Counted from the first letter of the stretch, positions 18,208-27,418 are shown. The stretch: 64,000 bases of DNA from Burkholderia sp. BCC0506 (GCF_902833145.1 NZ_CADFEN010000007.1:265456-329455), one strand, 5' to 3'. Made by a program: numbers and translations. Notes: generated from the sequence alone by a model not told the origin.

Positions 18208-18963
18208 TTATCGGGGCGTCGTACACGCGTCGATGCCGCCCGCGATCGCGGCGGACAGGCGCTGGATCGTCTCGCGCCGCGCGAGCCGCGCTTCTTCGTC
18301 CGGATTGACGATCACGCCGGCTTCGACGAGCACGGCCGGAATCGGCGCGGTGCGCAGCACGACGAGGTCGTCGAAGCGGTGGATGCCGAGCGACGGGTCG
18401 ATCAGCGGGCGATTCTCGCCGCGGATCGGCTGCGCGTGATACAGCGACGGTCGTTCGCCGGCCGCGACCAGCCGCTCGGCGATCGCCTTCGCGCACCGCA
18501 GGCTTTCCGCATAGTGCGGATTGCGCTCCGACACGAACACCGAGAAGCCGCGGAATTCGCGCTGCCGGCCCGCGTCGATGAACTGCTGCTGCATCGAGTC
18601 GTGGTGGATCGACACGAACAGGTTCGCGTCGGGCGCCTGCGTCGAGCGTTGATCGAGCTTGATTTCGCGACCGTCGGCCGACGTGCGCAGCACGCGGTCG
18701 CCATGGGCGGCGAGTTTGTCGGCGATCGCGCCGGACAGGTCGAGGTTGTACAGGTATTCGACGCGGCCGCTGGCCCCGGTGGAGCCCGGATGCGCGGGTG
18801 TATGGCCGGTGTCGACGACGATGTAGCGCGCGGACGCGGGCTCGGTGCCGGCGGTGTCGGCCGCGTGCAGCGCCGGCGGTGCGCCGAGCAGCGGGGCGCA
18901 CGCGAGCACGCGCGCGGCGGCGCGCCCGAGCCGGCGAAGGCGTCGGAGGGTTCGGTTCGTCAT
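18208..18963 (-). CDS. N-acetylmuramoyl-L-alanine amidase (Amidase_3)
   Basis: Zinc amidase that cleaves the lactyl-Ala bond of peptidoglycan in the periplasm. Zn-ligand motifs are visible: DTGHTPAHPG (His), VEYLYNLDL (Glu) and SIHHDS (His), with the catalytic Glu in VLVEAGVIVNPDEE. The N-terminus MTNRTLRRLRRLGRAAARV with the following LACAPLLGAPPALHA is an export signal. The ATG at 18963 is preferred to the 20-codon longer frame because the shorter form gives a proper positively charged signal start. Neighbouring LprI-like protein suggests an envelope theme. Confidence 0.88.
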   Translation of the reverse strand: MTNRTLRRLRRLGRAAARVLACAPLLGAPPALHAADTAGTEPASARYIVVDTGHTPAHPGSTGASGRVEYLYNLDLSGAIADKLAAHGDRVLRTSADGREIKLDQRSTQAPDANLFVSIHHDSMQQQFIDAGRQREFRGFSVFVSERNPHYAESLRCAKAIAERLVAAGERPSLYHAQPIRGENRPLIDPSLGIHRFDDLVVLRTAPIPAVLVEAGVIVNPDEEARLARRETIQRLSAAIAGGIDACTTPR

Positions 18964-19210
18964 TGTTGTTGTCGAGAAGGGCGTGCGGCGCGTCGAACGG
19001 CGCGCCATCGTCGGCCTGCTCAATGCAGTCGGAATGTCGCGCGATTATAGCGGGTGGCGGCGACGCCGCAATGACGAAACGGCGGCCATCGCACCGATCC
19101 GAAGCCGAGCGTCGGGCCAGCGGCGCCGGGCCATGATCGTGGCGTGACGGGTGGCGCCGCGCGCATGTCTCGGGGCACGCGCGCGGCGTGCGGCCGGTGG
19201 CGAGCGCCGG

Positions 19211-19663
19211 TCAGCGCGGCAGCGCCTCGGCTTCGGCCCAGCGCTTGAACGAATCGAGACGCCGGCGTGTCTGCACGAGATAGAACGCGCCGATCAGCGG
19301 TTCGAGCAGCCAGCGCAGCCACGACGGCTGCGCGCGGAAGTGGTACGTGAACTTCACCTCGGTCGACCCGGCCGTGCGCTCGGTGAAATTCCAGCTGCCG
19401 CTGAAGCGTTCGAGCACCTTCGGCCCTTCGACCATTTCGACGGCGGCGACCTGCGGCGGACGGTACGAGATGTAGCGCGACACCATCGTCGCGCCCGACT
19501 GGCTGCGGCAGAACGCGTCGACGCCGACGTCGGCGGTCGTGCCGTCGAGCAGATAGGCGTCGGTGAGGAAGCTGTCCCACACGAGCCGCCGTCCGTAATC
19601 CTGCGACCACGTGAACAGGCGCCTGCGATCGACGCCGACGGTCCGGCTGACTGAGATCCTCAT
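19211..19663 (-). CDS. SRPBCC-family (polyketide cyclase/START-like) protein
   Basis: 150 residues with the helix-grip features of SRPBCC ligand-binding proteins: an N-terminal strand MRISVSRTVGVDRRRLFTWS, central GSWNFTERTAGSTEVKFTYH and a long C-terminal helix region (LRWLLEPLIGAFYLVQTRRR). Such proteins bind lipids or small hydrophobic ligands; the role here is unknown. It is monocistronic in appearance, divergent from nadM. Confidence 0.8.
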   Translation of the reverse strand: MRISVSRTVGVDRRRLFTWSQDYGRRLVWDSFLTDAYLLDGTTADVGVDAFCRSQSGATMVSRYISYRPPQVAAVEMVEGPKVLERFSGSWNFTERTAGSTEVKFTYHFRAQPSWLRWLLEPLIGAFYLVQTRRRLDSFKRWAEAEALPR

Positions 19664-19743
19664 GAGGGCGGGCGCCGGGGCGCGGATTGGGATGAAATCG
19701 AGTGTAACTCGCCAATAACCTGTGTTTCGTCAGACTTCGTCAA

Positions 19744-19761
19744 GTCGAGCGCGCGCTCGAC
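19744..19761. promoter_or_regulatory. Perfect 18-bp palindrome, candidate operator of the NAD salvage operon
   Basis: GTCGAGCGCGCGCTCGAC reads identically on both strands and ends 9 bp before a -35 box. The position fits a repressor or activator site for the downstream nad genes. It could also be a chance GC-rich palindrome. Confidence 0.45.
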
Positions 19762-19770
19762 CAGGCTCGA

Positions 19771-19799
19771 TTGACGTATTTCGGGATTTCCCCTAGGAT
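19771..19799 (+). promoter_or_regulatory. Sigma70 promoter for nadM-nadV
   Basis: The -35 TTGACG (19771-19776) and -10 TAGGAT (19794-19799) are separated by the ideal 17 bp. The predicted start is about 45 bp before the nadM ATG, which has an SD GAGGGAG. Confidence 0.7.
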
Positions 19800-19854
19800 T
19801 CATTTCAACCCTTCGGGACAGACCCGGAGCGTTTCAATCTCTTGAGGGAGCCTC

Positions 19855-20895
19855 ATGAGTACGCAACAGAACCGGCGCTTCGACGCGCTCGTTTTCATTG
19901 GTCGTTTCCAGCCTCCGCATCGTGGTCACCTGAACGTGCTGAAGTCGGCACTGAGCCGGGCCGAGCGCGTGTGCGTGCTGATCGGGTCGACCGACAAGCC
20001 CCGCACCATCAAGGATCCGTTCTCGTTCGACGAGCGCCGCCAGATGCTGGCTTCGCTGCTCGACGCGTCCGAGCGCGACCGCGTGACGGTCGCGCCGCTG
20101 CAGGATTCGACCTACAACGACGGCGACTGGGTGCGCTGGGTGCAGGAGGCCGTCGCGTCCGCGCTCGGCGATATCGCGCAGCGCAAGGTCGGGCTGATCG
20201 GCCACGAGAAGGATGCCACGTCGTATTACCTGCGGATGTTCCCGCAATGGGAACTCGTCGACGTCGACGCGACGGAAGACATTTCCGCCACCGAAATCCG
20301 CGACCAGTATTTCGCCGAACGGACCAACAGCTTCGTGCAATGGGCCGTGCCGGACCCCGTATTCGGCTGGCTCGAGCGTTTCCGCACGCAGCCGCAATTC
20401 GCGCAACTGAAGTCGGAAGCCGAATTCATCGCCGCGTATCGCAAGGCGTGGGCGGCCGCGCCGTATCCGGTCACGTTCGTGACGGTCGACGCGGTGGTCG
20501 TGCACTCGGGCCATATCCTGCTCGTGCGTCGCCGCAGCGAACCGGGCCGCGGCCTGTGGGCGCTGCCGGGCGGCTTCGTGAACCAGGACGAGCGGCTCGA
20601 TGCGGCCTGCATCCGCGAATTGCGCGAGGAAACCGGCCTCAAGCTGCCGGAGCCCGTGTTGCGCGGCTCGATCAAGGATCGCCAGGTGTTCGATCACCCG
20701 ACGCGTTCGCTGCGCGGCCGCACGATCACGCATGCGTGCCTGTTCAACTTCCCGACCGGCGAGCTGCCGCGCGTGAAGGGCAGCGACGACGCCGACAAGG
20801 CGCGCTGGGTGCCGCTCAACGAATTCGCGCAGATGCGCAACGTGATGTTCGAGGATCACTTCGACATCGCGTATCACTTCCTGGGGAAGCTGTGA
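19855..20895 (+). CDS. nadM: Bifunctional NMN adenylyltransferase / Nudix hydrolase (NadM-Nudix)
   Basis: 346 residues. The N-terminal nucleotidyltransferase domain has the (F)xxPHxGH motif GRFQPPHRGHL and the later ISATEIRDQY (ISxTxxR type), making NAD from NMN and ATP. The C-terminal Nudix domain has the box GGFVNQDERLDAACIREL-REETGL near residues 235-260, which in this family hydrolyses ADP-ribose. It forms an operon with the nicotinamide phosphoribosyltransferase 73 bp downstream, giving the two-step nicotinamide to NAD route. Confidence 0.94.
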   Translation: MSTQQNRRFDALVFIGRFQPPHRGHLNVLKSALSRAERVCVLIGSTDKPRTIKDPFSFDERRQMLASLLDASERDRVTVAPLQDSTYNDGDWVRWVQEAVASALGDIAQRKVGLIGHEKDATSYYLRMFPQWELVDVDATEDISATEIRDQYFAERTNSFVQWAVPDPVFGWLERFRTQPQFAQLKSEAEFIAAYRKAWAAAPYPVTFVTVDAVVVHSGHILLVRRRSEPGRGLWALPGGFVNQDERLDAACIRELREETGLKLPEPVLRGSIKDRQVFDHPTRSLRGRTITHACLFNFPTGELPRVKGSDDADKARWVPLNEFAQMRNVMFEDHFDIAYHFLGKL

Positions 20896-20968
20896 CGCGC
20901 TGATTCCCCGCATTCGGTCCGCCGCGACAGACGCGGCGGCACTTCAACGGCCTAGAGGAGCTCTAGCC

Positions 20969-22402
20969 ATGCAGAACGATCCCGGCGGCTTTGCCGCGTT
21001 TCTCGCCAATCCGATTCTCGACACGGATTCGTACAAGGCTTCCCACTTCCTGCAATATCCGCCGGATGCATCGGCGATGTTCTCGTACGTCGAATCGCGC
21101 GGCGGCCGTTACGACCGCACGCTGTTCTTCGGCCTGCAGATGCTGCTGAAGCAGCACCTGTGCAAGCCGGTCACGCACGCGATGATCGACGAGGCGCGCG
21201 ATTTCTTCACGGTGCACGGCGAGCCGTTCAACGAAGCAGGATGGCGCCATATCGTCGAGCACTACGACGGCTACCTGCCGGTGAGGATCCGCGCGGTGCC
21301 GGAGGGTTCGATCGTGCCGGTGCACAACGTGCTGATGACGGTCGAATGCGACGATCCGCAGGTGTTCTGGCTCGCGTCGTATCTCGAGACGATGCTGTTG
21401 CGCATCTGGTATCCGGTGACGGTGGCGACTCGCAGCTGGCACCTGCGGCAGACGATTCGCCGTTTTCTCGACAAGACCGACGACGATCTCGCGCAACTGC
21501 CGTTCAAGCTGCACGACTTCGGCGCGCGCGGCGTGTCGAGCGCGGAATCGGCCGCGATCGGCGGCGCCGCGCACCTCGTGAGTTTCATGGGCTCGGACAC
21601 GGTGCTCGGCGTGCTGGCCGCGAACCGCTTCTATCGCGAGCCGATGGCCGCCTACTCGGTGCCGGCGGCCGAGCACGGCACGATCACGTCGTGGGGGCGC
21701 GACGGCGAGGCCGATGCGTACCGCAACATGATTCGCCGCTTCGGTGTGCCGGGCGCGATCGTGTCGGTCGTGTCGGACTCCTACGATCTGTTCGCCGCGC
21801 TCGATCTGTGGGGCGGCGAGCTTCGGCAGGCGGTGATCGATTCGGGTGCGACGCTCGTCGTGCGCCCCGATTCCGGCGACCCGGTGACGATCGTGCTGCA
21901 AACGGTGCGCGCGCTCGACGCGTCGTTCGGCTCGACCGTGAACGGCAAGGGGCGGCGCGTGCTGAACCGCGTGCGCGTGATCCAGGGCGACGGGGTCGAC
22001 GAACAGTCGATCGAAGCGATCCTCGTCGCGCTCGACGAGGCGGGCTACGCGGCCGGCAACGTCGTATTCGGCATGGGCGGTGCGTTGTTGCAGCGCGTGA
22101 ACCGCGATACGCAGCGCTTCGCGATGAAATGTTCGGCGATCCGGCGCGGCGAAGTGTGGCACGGCGTCCGCAAGGATCCGGTCACCGATCAGGGCAAGCG
22201 TTCGAAGCAGGGACGGCTCACGCTGCTGCGCAATCGCCGCACCGGCGAGTATCGGACGGTGACGCTGCCGGTTGCGTGGGACGACCGTGCGCTGGAAGGC
22301 GAATGGGACGAGGCGCTCGAGACGGTGTTCGATACGGGGCGTTTGCTCGTCGATACGTCGTTCGCCGAGATCAGGGCGAGGGCGCACGCGGGAGAAGTGT
22401 GA
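20969..22402 (+). CDS. nadV: Nicotinamide phosphoribosyltransferase (NAMPT/NadV)
   Basis: 477 residues, the usual NAMPT length, far longer than PncB-type nicotinate enzymes. NAMPT signatures are visible: LDTDSYKASHFLQYP at the N-terminus, FHDFGARG-type KLHDFGARGVSSAESAAIGG, and VRPDSGDPVTI. It makes NMN from nicotinamide and PRPP, which NadM then adenylylates. The SD AGAGGAG sits within a small inverted repeat CTAGAG-GAG-CTCTAG (20952-20966) that could fold over the ribosome site. Confidence 0.94.
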   Translation: MQNDPGGFAAFLANPILDTDSYKASHFLQYPPDASAMFSYVESRGGRYDRTLFFGLQMLLKQHLCKPVTHAMIDEARDFFTVHGEPFNEAGWRHIVEHYDGYLPVRIRAVPEGSIVPVHNVLMTVECDDPQVFWLASYLETMLLRIWYPVTVATRSWHLRQTIRRFLDKTDDDLAQLPFKLHDFGARGVSSAESAAIGGAAHLVSFMGSDTVLGVLAANRFYREPMAAYSVPAAEHGTITSWGRDGEADAYRNMIRRFGVPGAIVSVVSDSYDLFAALDLWGGELRQAVIDSGATLVVRPDSGDPVTIVLQTVRALDASFGSTVNGKGRRVLNRVRVIQGDGVDEQSIEAILVALDEAGYAAGNVVFGMGGALLQRVNRDTQRFAMKCSAIRRGEVWHGVRKDPVTDQGKRSKQGRLTLLRNRRTGEYRTVTLPVAWDDRALEGEWDEALETVFDTGRLLVDTSFAEIRARAHAGEV

Positions 22403-22444
22403 CGCGGGCGGCGCGGCGTCTCGCCACGGTGCGGCCGGCTCGCG

Positions 22445-23920
22445 TCACTTGCCGGTCAGCATCCGGCTGCCGGCATCCGCCGGCGTGCCGCCGCGCTCCG
22501 CCCCACGCACCGCCTCCATCGCCCGCGCAAGCGCGTCGAATACCACGGGCCCCTTGCAGCGCGACACGTTGAAGCGCATGTACGACGTCGCGCTGCGCGA
22601 CGCGCTGAACACGTCGCCGGGAGCGAGCACCACGTCGTGGTCCAGCGCGTGGCGTGCGACGCGTGCGGCGTCGAGCCCGTCGGGCAATTGCGCCCACACG
22701 AACAACCCGCCGCGCGGCTCGGTCCAGATCGCGAGCCCGGCCCGCGTGAGGCGCCGGACCGTTTCGCCCGTTGCATCCGCGAGGCGCGCGCGCAGGCTGT
22801 CGAGATGGCGCCGGTACGTGCCGTCGATCAGCAGCCGGTGCACGAGGTTCGCGCCGATCTGCGCATTGCCGAACGACGTCGCGAGCTTCAGGTCGACGAG
22901 TGCGTCGATCCATTCCGGGCGCGCGGCGACATAGCCGCAGCGGATCGCGGCCGACAGCGTCTTCGAGAAGCTGCCGATCGACACGACGCGCGACAGCCCG
23001 TCGAACGCCGCGAGGCGCGGCGCGGGCGTGCTCTCGAAATCCGCGAAGATGTCGTCCTCGACGATCAGCAGCCCGTGCTCGGCCGCGAGCGTCAGCAGCC
23101 GGTGCGCGACGGGCGGCGCGAGCGTCGCGCCGGTCGGGTTGTGCAGCGCGGCGTTGGTGATGTACAGGCGCGGCCGGTGCTCGGCGAGCACCTGTTCGAA
23201 GCGCACGAGATCGGGGCCGTTCGGCGTGAACGGCACGCTGACGATTCGTGCACGGTGCGCGCGCAGCAGCGCCTGGAAGTTGAAGTAGCACGGGTCGTCG
23301 AGCACGACCGTATCGCCGGGCTCGAGCAGCAGGCGGCACACGAGGTCGAGCGCGTGCGTGCCGCCGTCGGTCAGCATGATCTGCGCGGGTTCCGCGTGGA
23401 CGCCATGCTGCGCGAGCCGCCATGCGAGCTGCTGGCGCAGCGCGGGCAGGCCGAGCGGCGTCGCGTAGTCGGTCAGCGCGTCGGCTTCGTCGCGCGACAC
23501 GGCGCGCAGCGCGCGACGCAGGCTTTCGTCGGGCAGCCACGACGACGGCAACCATCCGCAGCCGGGCTTCACCGACGTCGGCGCCGCTTCGAGCGACTGG
23601 CGCGACAGCCACAGCGGATCGAGTTCGCGATCGAGGCGCGGGCCGAGTTCGGCGAGTGCGAGCGGCGGCGCGTGGCCCGACACGTAGAAGCCCGAGCCGC
23701 GCCGTGCGACGAGCACGCCTTCGCTCGCGAGCCGCTCGTACGCATCGACGACGGTCGATTTCGACACGCCGAGCGCGTCGGCCATCATCCGGATCGACGG
23801 CACACGCGCGCCGGGCATCAATGCGCGGCTCGCGATCCGTGCGCGCAGGGTGTCCATGACGGTTTCCACGCGCGTGCGCGACGGCGCGGGCGGAGCGGGA
23901 ATCGGGGCGGAATGGCGCAT
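22445..23920 (-). CDS. MocR/PdxR-type GntR-aminotransferase regulator
   Basis: 491 residues. An N-terminal GntR winged helix (residues about 15-85, PSIRMMADALGVSKSTVVDA) is fused to a fold-type I aminotransferase domain with a PLP lysine in SIGSFSKTLSAAIRCGY. MocR regulators use PLP adducts as effectors. It is divergent from an EamA exporter with a clear inverted repeat between them, so the exporter is the likely target along with autoregulation. The inducing metabolite is unknown; an amino acid or amine is probable. Confidence 0.92.
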   Translation of the reverse strand: MRHSAPIPAPPAPSRTRVETVMDTLRARIASRALMPGARVPSIRMMADALGVSKSTVVDAYERLASEGVLVARRGSGFYVSGHAPPLALAELGPRLDRELDPLWLSRQSLEAAPTSVKPGCGWLPSSWLPDESLRRALRAVSRDEADALTDYATPLGLPALRQQLAWRLAQHGVHAEPAQIMLTDGGTHALDLVCRLLLEPGDTVVLDDPCYFNFQALLRAHRARIVSVPFTPNGPDLVRFEQVLAEHRPRLYITNAALHNPTGATLAPPVAHRLLTLAAEHGLLIVEDDIFADFESTPAPRLAAFDGLSRVVSIGSFSKTLSAAIRCGYVAARPEWIDALVDLKLATSFGNAQIGANLVHRLLIDGTYRRHLDSLRARLADATGETVRRLTRAGLAIWTEPRGGLFVWAQLPDGLDAARVARHALDHDVVLAPGDVFSASRSATSYMRFNVSRCKGPVVFDALARAMEAVRGAERGGTPADAGSRMLTGK

Positions 23921-23932
23921 GGCGAACGATGA

Positions 23933-23961
23933 ACTGTACGGCCGGTTGTCCAGTACAGTTT
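23933..23961. promoter_or_regulatory. MocR operator: AACTGTAC-N13-GTACAGTT
   Basis: A perfect 8-bp inverted repeat (23933-23940 and 23954-23961) spaced by 13 bp lies in the 124-bp gap between the divergent mocR and eamA genes, immediately upstream of the regulator's start. GTAC-containing half-sites are common for MocR proteins. Confidence 0.75.
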
Positions 23962-24044
23962 GTCTGAATTGTATTGGGCTGTAGCTTACGCCGTTTTCGC
24001 CGGCGGCGGATCATCGGTCATCCACTCTCCATTCAGGATCGACC

Positions 24045-24932
24045 GTGCAAAAGACGACCGACGGATGGCTCAGCGGCTTGCTGGGCGTGATCATCTTCAG
24101 TGGCTCGCTGCCCGCGACGCGGGTCGCGGTGCAGGGGCTCGACCCGCTGTTCCTCACGTTCGCCCGTGCGACGATCGCCGGCGTGCTCGGCCTGTTGCTG
24201 CTCGTCGTGCTGAAGCAGAAGCGGCCGTCGCGCGCCGAGGCCGCGTCGCTGGCCGTCGTCGCGCTCGGTGTCGTGGTCGGTTTCCCGTTGCTGACGGCGC
24301 TCGCACTGAAGCACGTGACGTCGGCGCATGCGATCGTGTTCGTCGGGCTGCTGCCGCTCGCGACCGCGCTGTTCGGCGTATGGCGCGGTGGCGAACGGCC
24401 GCGGCTGCCGTTCTGGATCTTCTCGATCGTCGGCAGCGGCGCGGTGGCCGCGTTCGCGCTGCGCAACGGCGGGCAGGCGTCGGTGGTCGGCGATGCGCTG
24501 ATGCTGGCCGCGATCGTCGCGTGCGGGCTCGGCTATGCGGAAGGCGCGCGCCTGTCGCGCCAGCTCGGCGGCTGGCAGGTGATCTCGTGGGCGCTGGTGT
24601 TGTCGCTGCCGCTGATGCTGCCGCTCACGTGGTTCACGTGGCCCGCGACGTTCGACGGCGTCGATGCCGCCGCGCTGTGGGGGCTCGCGTACGTGTCGCT
24701 GTTCAGCATGCTGATCGGCTTCGTGTTCTGGTATCGCGGGCTCGCGCTCGGCGGGATCGCGGGCGTCGGGCAGTTGCAACTGCTGCAGCCGTTCTTCGGC
24801 TTCCTGCTCGCGGCCGGACTGCTGCACGAGACGGTGCCGCCGTCGATGGTCGTCGTGACGGTGGTGGTGGTCGGCTGCGTGGCGGGCGCGAAGTATTTCT
24901 CGAAGATGGCGCCCGTGCAGCGTGCGGGGTGA
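24045..24932 (+). CDS. EamA/DMT-family exporter
   Basis: 295-residue inner membrane protein of the drug/metabolite transporter superfamily, with about ten hydrophobic segments in two EamA halves (for example ATIAGVLGLLLLVVL and LWGLAYVSLFSMLIGFVFWY). It starts at a GTG (24045). Divergence from a MocR regulator suggests export of an amino acid-like metabolite. Substrate unknown. Confidence 0.88.
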   Translation: MQKTTDGWLSGLLGVIIFSGSLPATRVAVQGLDPLFLTFARATIAGVLGLLLLVVLKQKRPSRAEAASLAVVALGVVVGFPLLTALALKHVTSAHAIVFVGLLPLATALFGVWRGGERPRLPFWIFSIVGSGAVAAFALRNGGQASVVGDALMLAAIVACGLGYAEGARLSRQLGGWQVISWALVLSLPLMLPLTWFTWPATFDGVDAAALWGLAYVSLFSMLIGFVFWYRGLALGGIAGVGQLQLLQPFFGFLLAAGLLHETVPPSMVVVTVVVVGCVAGAKYFSKMAPVQRAG

Positions 24933-25038
24933 TGCAGGCGCAGCGGCGTGCCGCGCATCGGGCCGCCGTCGCCCGCCGTGGAGCGGGCGCCGATGCGCCG
25001 GATCGCGACGTGCGCTCGACGACGGGACCCCAGGGCAA

Positions 25039-25075
25039 AACGGCCAGGCTGCCGATAGCGGCAAGCCCGGCCGTT
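25039..25075 (-). terminator. Rho-independent terminator of lysA
   Basis: AACGGCC-A-GGCT-GCCG (25039-25054) pairs with CGGC-A-AGCC-C-GGCCGTT (25059-25075), with one mismatch and one bulge, around a 4-nt loop. Reading leftward the hairpin ends in TTTT, a short U-tract. It lies 22 bp after the lysA stop and also faces the end of eamA. Confidence 0.75.
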
Positions 25076-25097
25076 GGCGTTCGTCACGCCGAGCGGG

Positions 25098-26336
25098 TTA
25101 CTCGAACGTCTCCAGCGCGAGCAATTCGCCGATCGTCTGCCGGCGACGGATCAGTCGCGGCGTGCCGCGATCGACGAGCACTTCCGGCGCGAGCGGCCGG
25201 CTGTTGTAGTTCGACGACATCGACGCGCCGTACGCGCCCGCGTCGTGCAGGAACAGCAGATCGCCGATCCGCGGCTGCGCGAGCTTGCGGTTCGTGACCA
25301 CGCCGCCAGCATCCTGCGTGAACACGTCGCCCGATTCGCACAGCGGCCCCGCGATCGCGAGGTCGACGAGCGGCCGGCCGGCGGGCAGCGCGCCATCGTG
25401 CGCGTGCACCGACACCGCGTGATAGCTGCCGTACATCGACGGGCGCATCAGGTCGTTGAAACCGGCGTCGATCAGCACGAAATCGTGCTTCGGCCGGCGG
25501 TTGACGGCTTGCACTTCGGTGACGAGCGTGCCGGCTTCGGCGACGAGAAACCGGCCCGGTTCGATCTCGATGCGCACCGGGTGGCCGAGATGCCGTTCGA
25601 TCCGCTTGCGCGCGGCGTCCCACTGGCTGAAGTAGTGACCGACGTCGACGCGCGGCTCGCCGTCGCGATACGGGATCGACAGGCCGCCGCCGGCCGAGAT
25701 CGCGTCGATGTCGTGGCCGAGCGACGTGACGAGATCGACCATCGCGTCGCACACCTGCGACAGGTGCCCGTAGTCGACGCCCGAGCCGATGTGCATGTGG
25801 ATGCCGACCAGCTTCAGCCCGTACTGGCGCACGATCTCGATCGCGCGCGGTACGTCGTCGATCCAGATGCCGTGCTTGCTCTGCGGGCCGCCGGTGTTGG
25901 TCTTGTTGCTGTGGCCGTGGCCGAACCCGGGGTTGACGCGCAGCCACACGCGGTGGCCGGGCGCGTGCTCGCCGACGCGCGCGAGCATGTCGAGAGAACC
26001 GGCGTTCACAGTCACGCCGTGCTCGAGCACCGCCGCGAGCGTCGGACGGTCGATCAGGTCGGCCGTGAACACGACGCCTTCCGGCTCGCCGGCGGGACTG
26101 AACCCCGCCGCGAGGCTGCGCTCGATCTCGCCGAGCGATACGGCGTCGACGCACGCGCCTTCCTCGCGCATCAGCTTCAGGATATGGATGTTCGAGTTCG
26201 CCTTCTGCGCATAGCGGATCACGTCGAACTGGCGCAGTTGGGCGATGCGGTCGCGGATGACGTCGGCGTCGTACACCCACAGCGGGGTGCCGTATTGCTG
26301 CGCGAGCGTCGCGAGCTGGCGGGAATCGAGGGACAT
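25098..26336 (-). CDS. lysA: Diaminopimelate decarboxylase
   Basis: 412 residues; last step of lysine synthesis (meso-DAP to L-lysine plus CO2) using PLP. The PLP-binding Lys is K45 in VIRYAQKAN. The HIGSG and SAGGGLSIPY phosphate-binding segments and the catalytic CESGD motif are all present. The ATG at 26336 gives a complete alanine-racemase-fold N-terminus. It is divergent from a LysR-type regulator, the classic lysR-lysA arrangement, which suggests lysine/DAP-responsive control. Confidence 0.95.
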   Translation of the reverse strand: MSLDSRQLATLAQQYGTPLWVYDADVIRDRIAQLRQFDVIRYAQKANSNIHILKLMREEGACVDAVSLGEIERSLAAGFSPAGEPEGVVFTADLIDRPTLAAVLEHGVTVNAGSLDMLARVGEHAPGHRVWLRVNPGFGHGHSNKTNTGGPQSKHGIWIDDVPRAIEIVRQYGLKLVGIHMHIGSGVDYGHLSQVCDAMVDLVTSLGHDIDAISAGGGLSIPYRDGEPRVDVGHYFSQWDAARKRIERHLGHPVRIEIEPGRFLVAEAGTLVTEVQAVNRRPKHDFVLIDAGFNDLMRPSMYGSYHAVSVHAHDGALPAGRPLVDLAIAGPLCESGDVFTQDAGGVVTNRKLAQPRIGDLLFLHDAGAYGASMSSNYNSRPLAPEVLVDRGTPRLIRRRQTIGELLALETFE

Positions 26337-26384
26337 GGCGGATGAACCGGATCGAATGAACGGATAGCGGGATGATGCGCCTGA

Positions 26385-26444
26385 TTGGCTATACAGTAAA
26401 ATGCCTGGATATCGATACTCAATTCATTTTTGATATACAAATTC
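26385..26444. promoter_or_regulatory. AT-rich lysA/lysR intergenic control region
   Basis: The only AT-rich stretch in the area lies between the divergent genes. It contains GGATATCGATAC and, 12 bp on, TTTGATATAC, related half-sites with TATC/GATA dyad character that would suit a LysR-type dimer. The exact operator is not resolved. Confidence 0.5.
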
Positions 26445-27359
26445 ATGCTGACGCATCGTCATATCGAGGTTTTTCGGGCGCTGATGGTCACCGGCAGCAC
26501 GACGCGCGCGGCCGAGATGCTCTACACGTCGCAGCCGACGATCAGCCGCGAGCTGGCGCGGATGGAGCAGGTCGTCGGCTTCGCGCTGTTCGAGCGTACG
26601 CACGGCCGGCTGCGGCCGACGATGGCCGCGCTCACGCTGTTCGACGACGTGCGGCTCGCCTATGTGGGGCTCGAGCGCGTCGCGGCGACGGCCGCGCGCC
26701 TGCGCGAGTTTCGCGACGGGCAACTGTCGGTGATCGCGCTGCCGGCGTTCTCGCACGCGATCCTGCCCGGTGCGTGCCGGCGCTTTCACGACGCGCATGC
26801 GGGCGTCAGCGTGTCGGTCGCGACGCAGGAGTCGCCGGTGCTCGAGGAGTGGCTCACGGCCCAGCGATACGACCTCGGGCTGACCGAGCACGACGTCGCG
26901 CCGGCCGGCACCGTGCTCACGCCGCTGCTCGAAGTCGACGAGGTGTGCGTGCTGCCCGACGGCCATCCGCTGCTCGCGCAGGACGCGATCGACCTGCTGG
27001 ATCTCGCCGACCGTCCGTTCGTGAGCCTGTCGCTGAACGATCCGTATCGCATCCTGATCGACGAGGCATTCGCGCAACTCGGCGTCGCGCCGCGCTCGGT
27101 GGTCGACACGCCGTCGGCCGTGTCGGTGTGTGCGTTCGTGCGGCAAGGGCTCGGGGCCGCGATCGTCAACCCGCTCACGGCGCTCGATTTCGTCGGCCGC
27201 GACCTGCATGTGCGGCCGCTCACGCGATCGTTTCCCTACCGGGTCAGCGTGATCGTGCCCGAACACCGGCCGAAGAACCTGCTCGTCGACGCGTTCGCCG
27301 ATGCGTTGCGCGGCGAAGCGAAGGCGATCCGCCGCCGGCTCGCCGCCCATCTCGGCTAG
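26445..27359 (+). CDS. lysR: LysR-family regulator, probably of lysA
   Basis: 304 residues. An N-terminal HTH (MLTHRHIEVFRALMVTGSTT, then AAEMLYTSQPTISRELARME) is followed by a type 2 periplasmic-binding-like effector domain. The ATG at 26445 is preferred to an upstream TTG at 26430, which would add only MIYKF. Placement divergent from lysA supports the classical role as a DAP-responsive activator. The symbol rests on position as well as family. Confidence 0.87.
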   Translation: MLTHRHIEVFRALMVTGSTTRAAEMLYTSQPTISRELARMEQVVGFALFERTHGRLRPTMAALTLFDDVRLAYVGLERVAATAARLREFRDGQLSVIALPAFSHAILPGACRRFHDAHAGVSVSVATQESPVLEEWLTAQRYDLGLTEHDVAPAGTVLTPLLEVDEVCVLPDGHPLLAQDAIDLLDLADRPFVSLSLNDPYRILIDEAFAQLGVAPRSVVDTPSAVSVCAFVRQGLGAAIVNPLTALDFVGRDLHVRPLTRSFPYRVSVIVPEHRPKNLLVDAFADALRGEAKAIRRRLAAHLG

Positions 27360-27418
27360 CGGCGCCGCCGTATGATGGGCGTTTCGCCGCCCATGCCCGC
27401 GTTTTCCGGAATCCCGCC

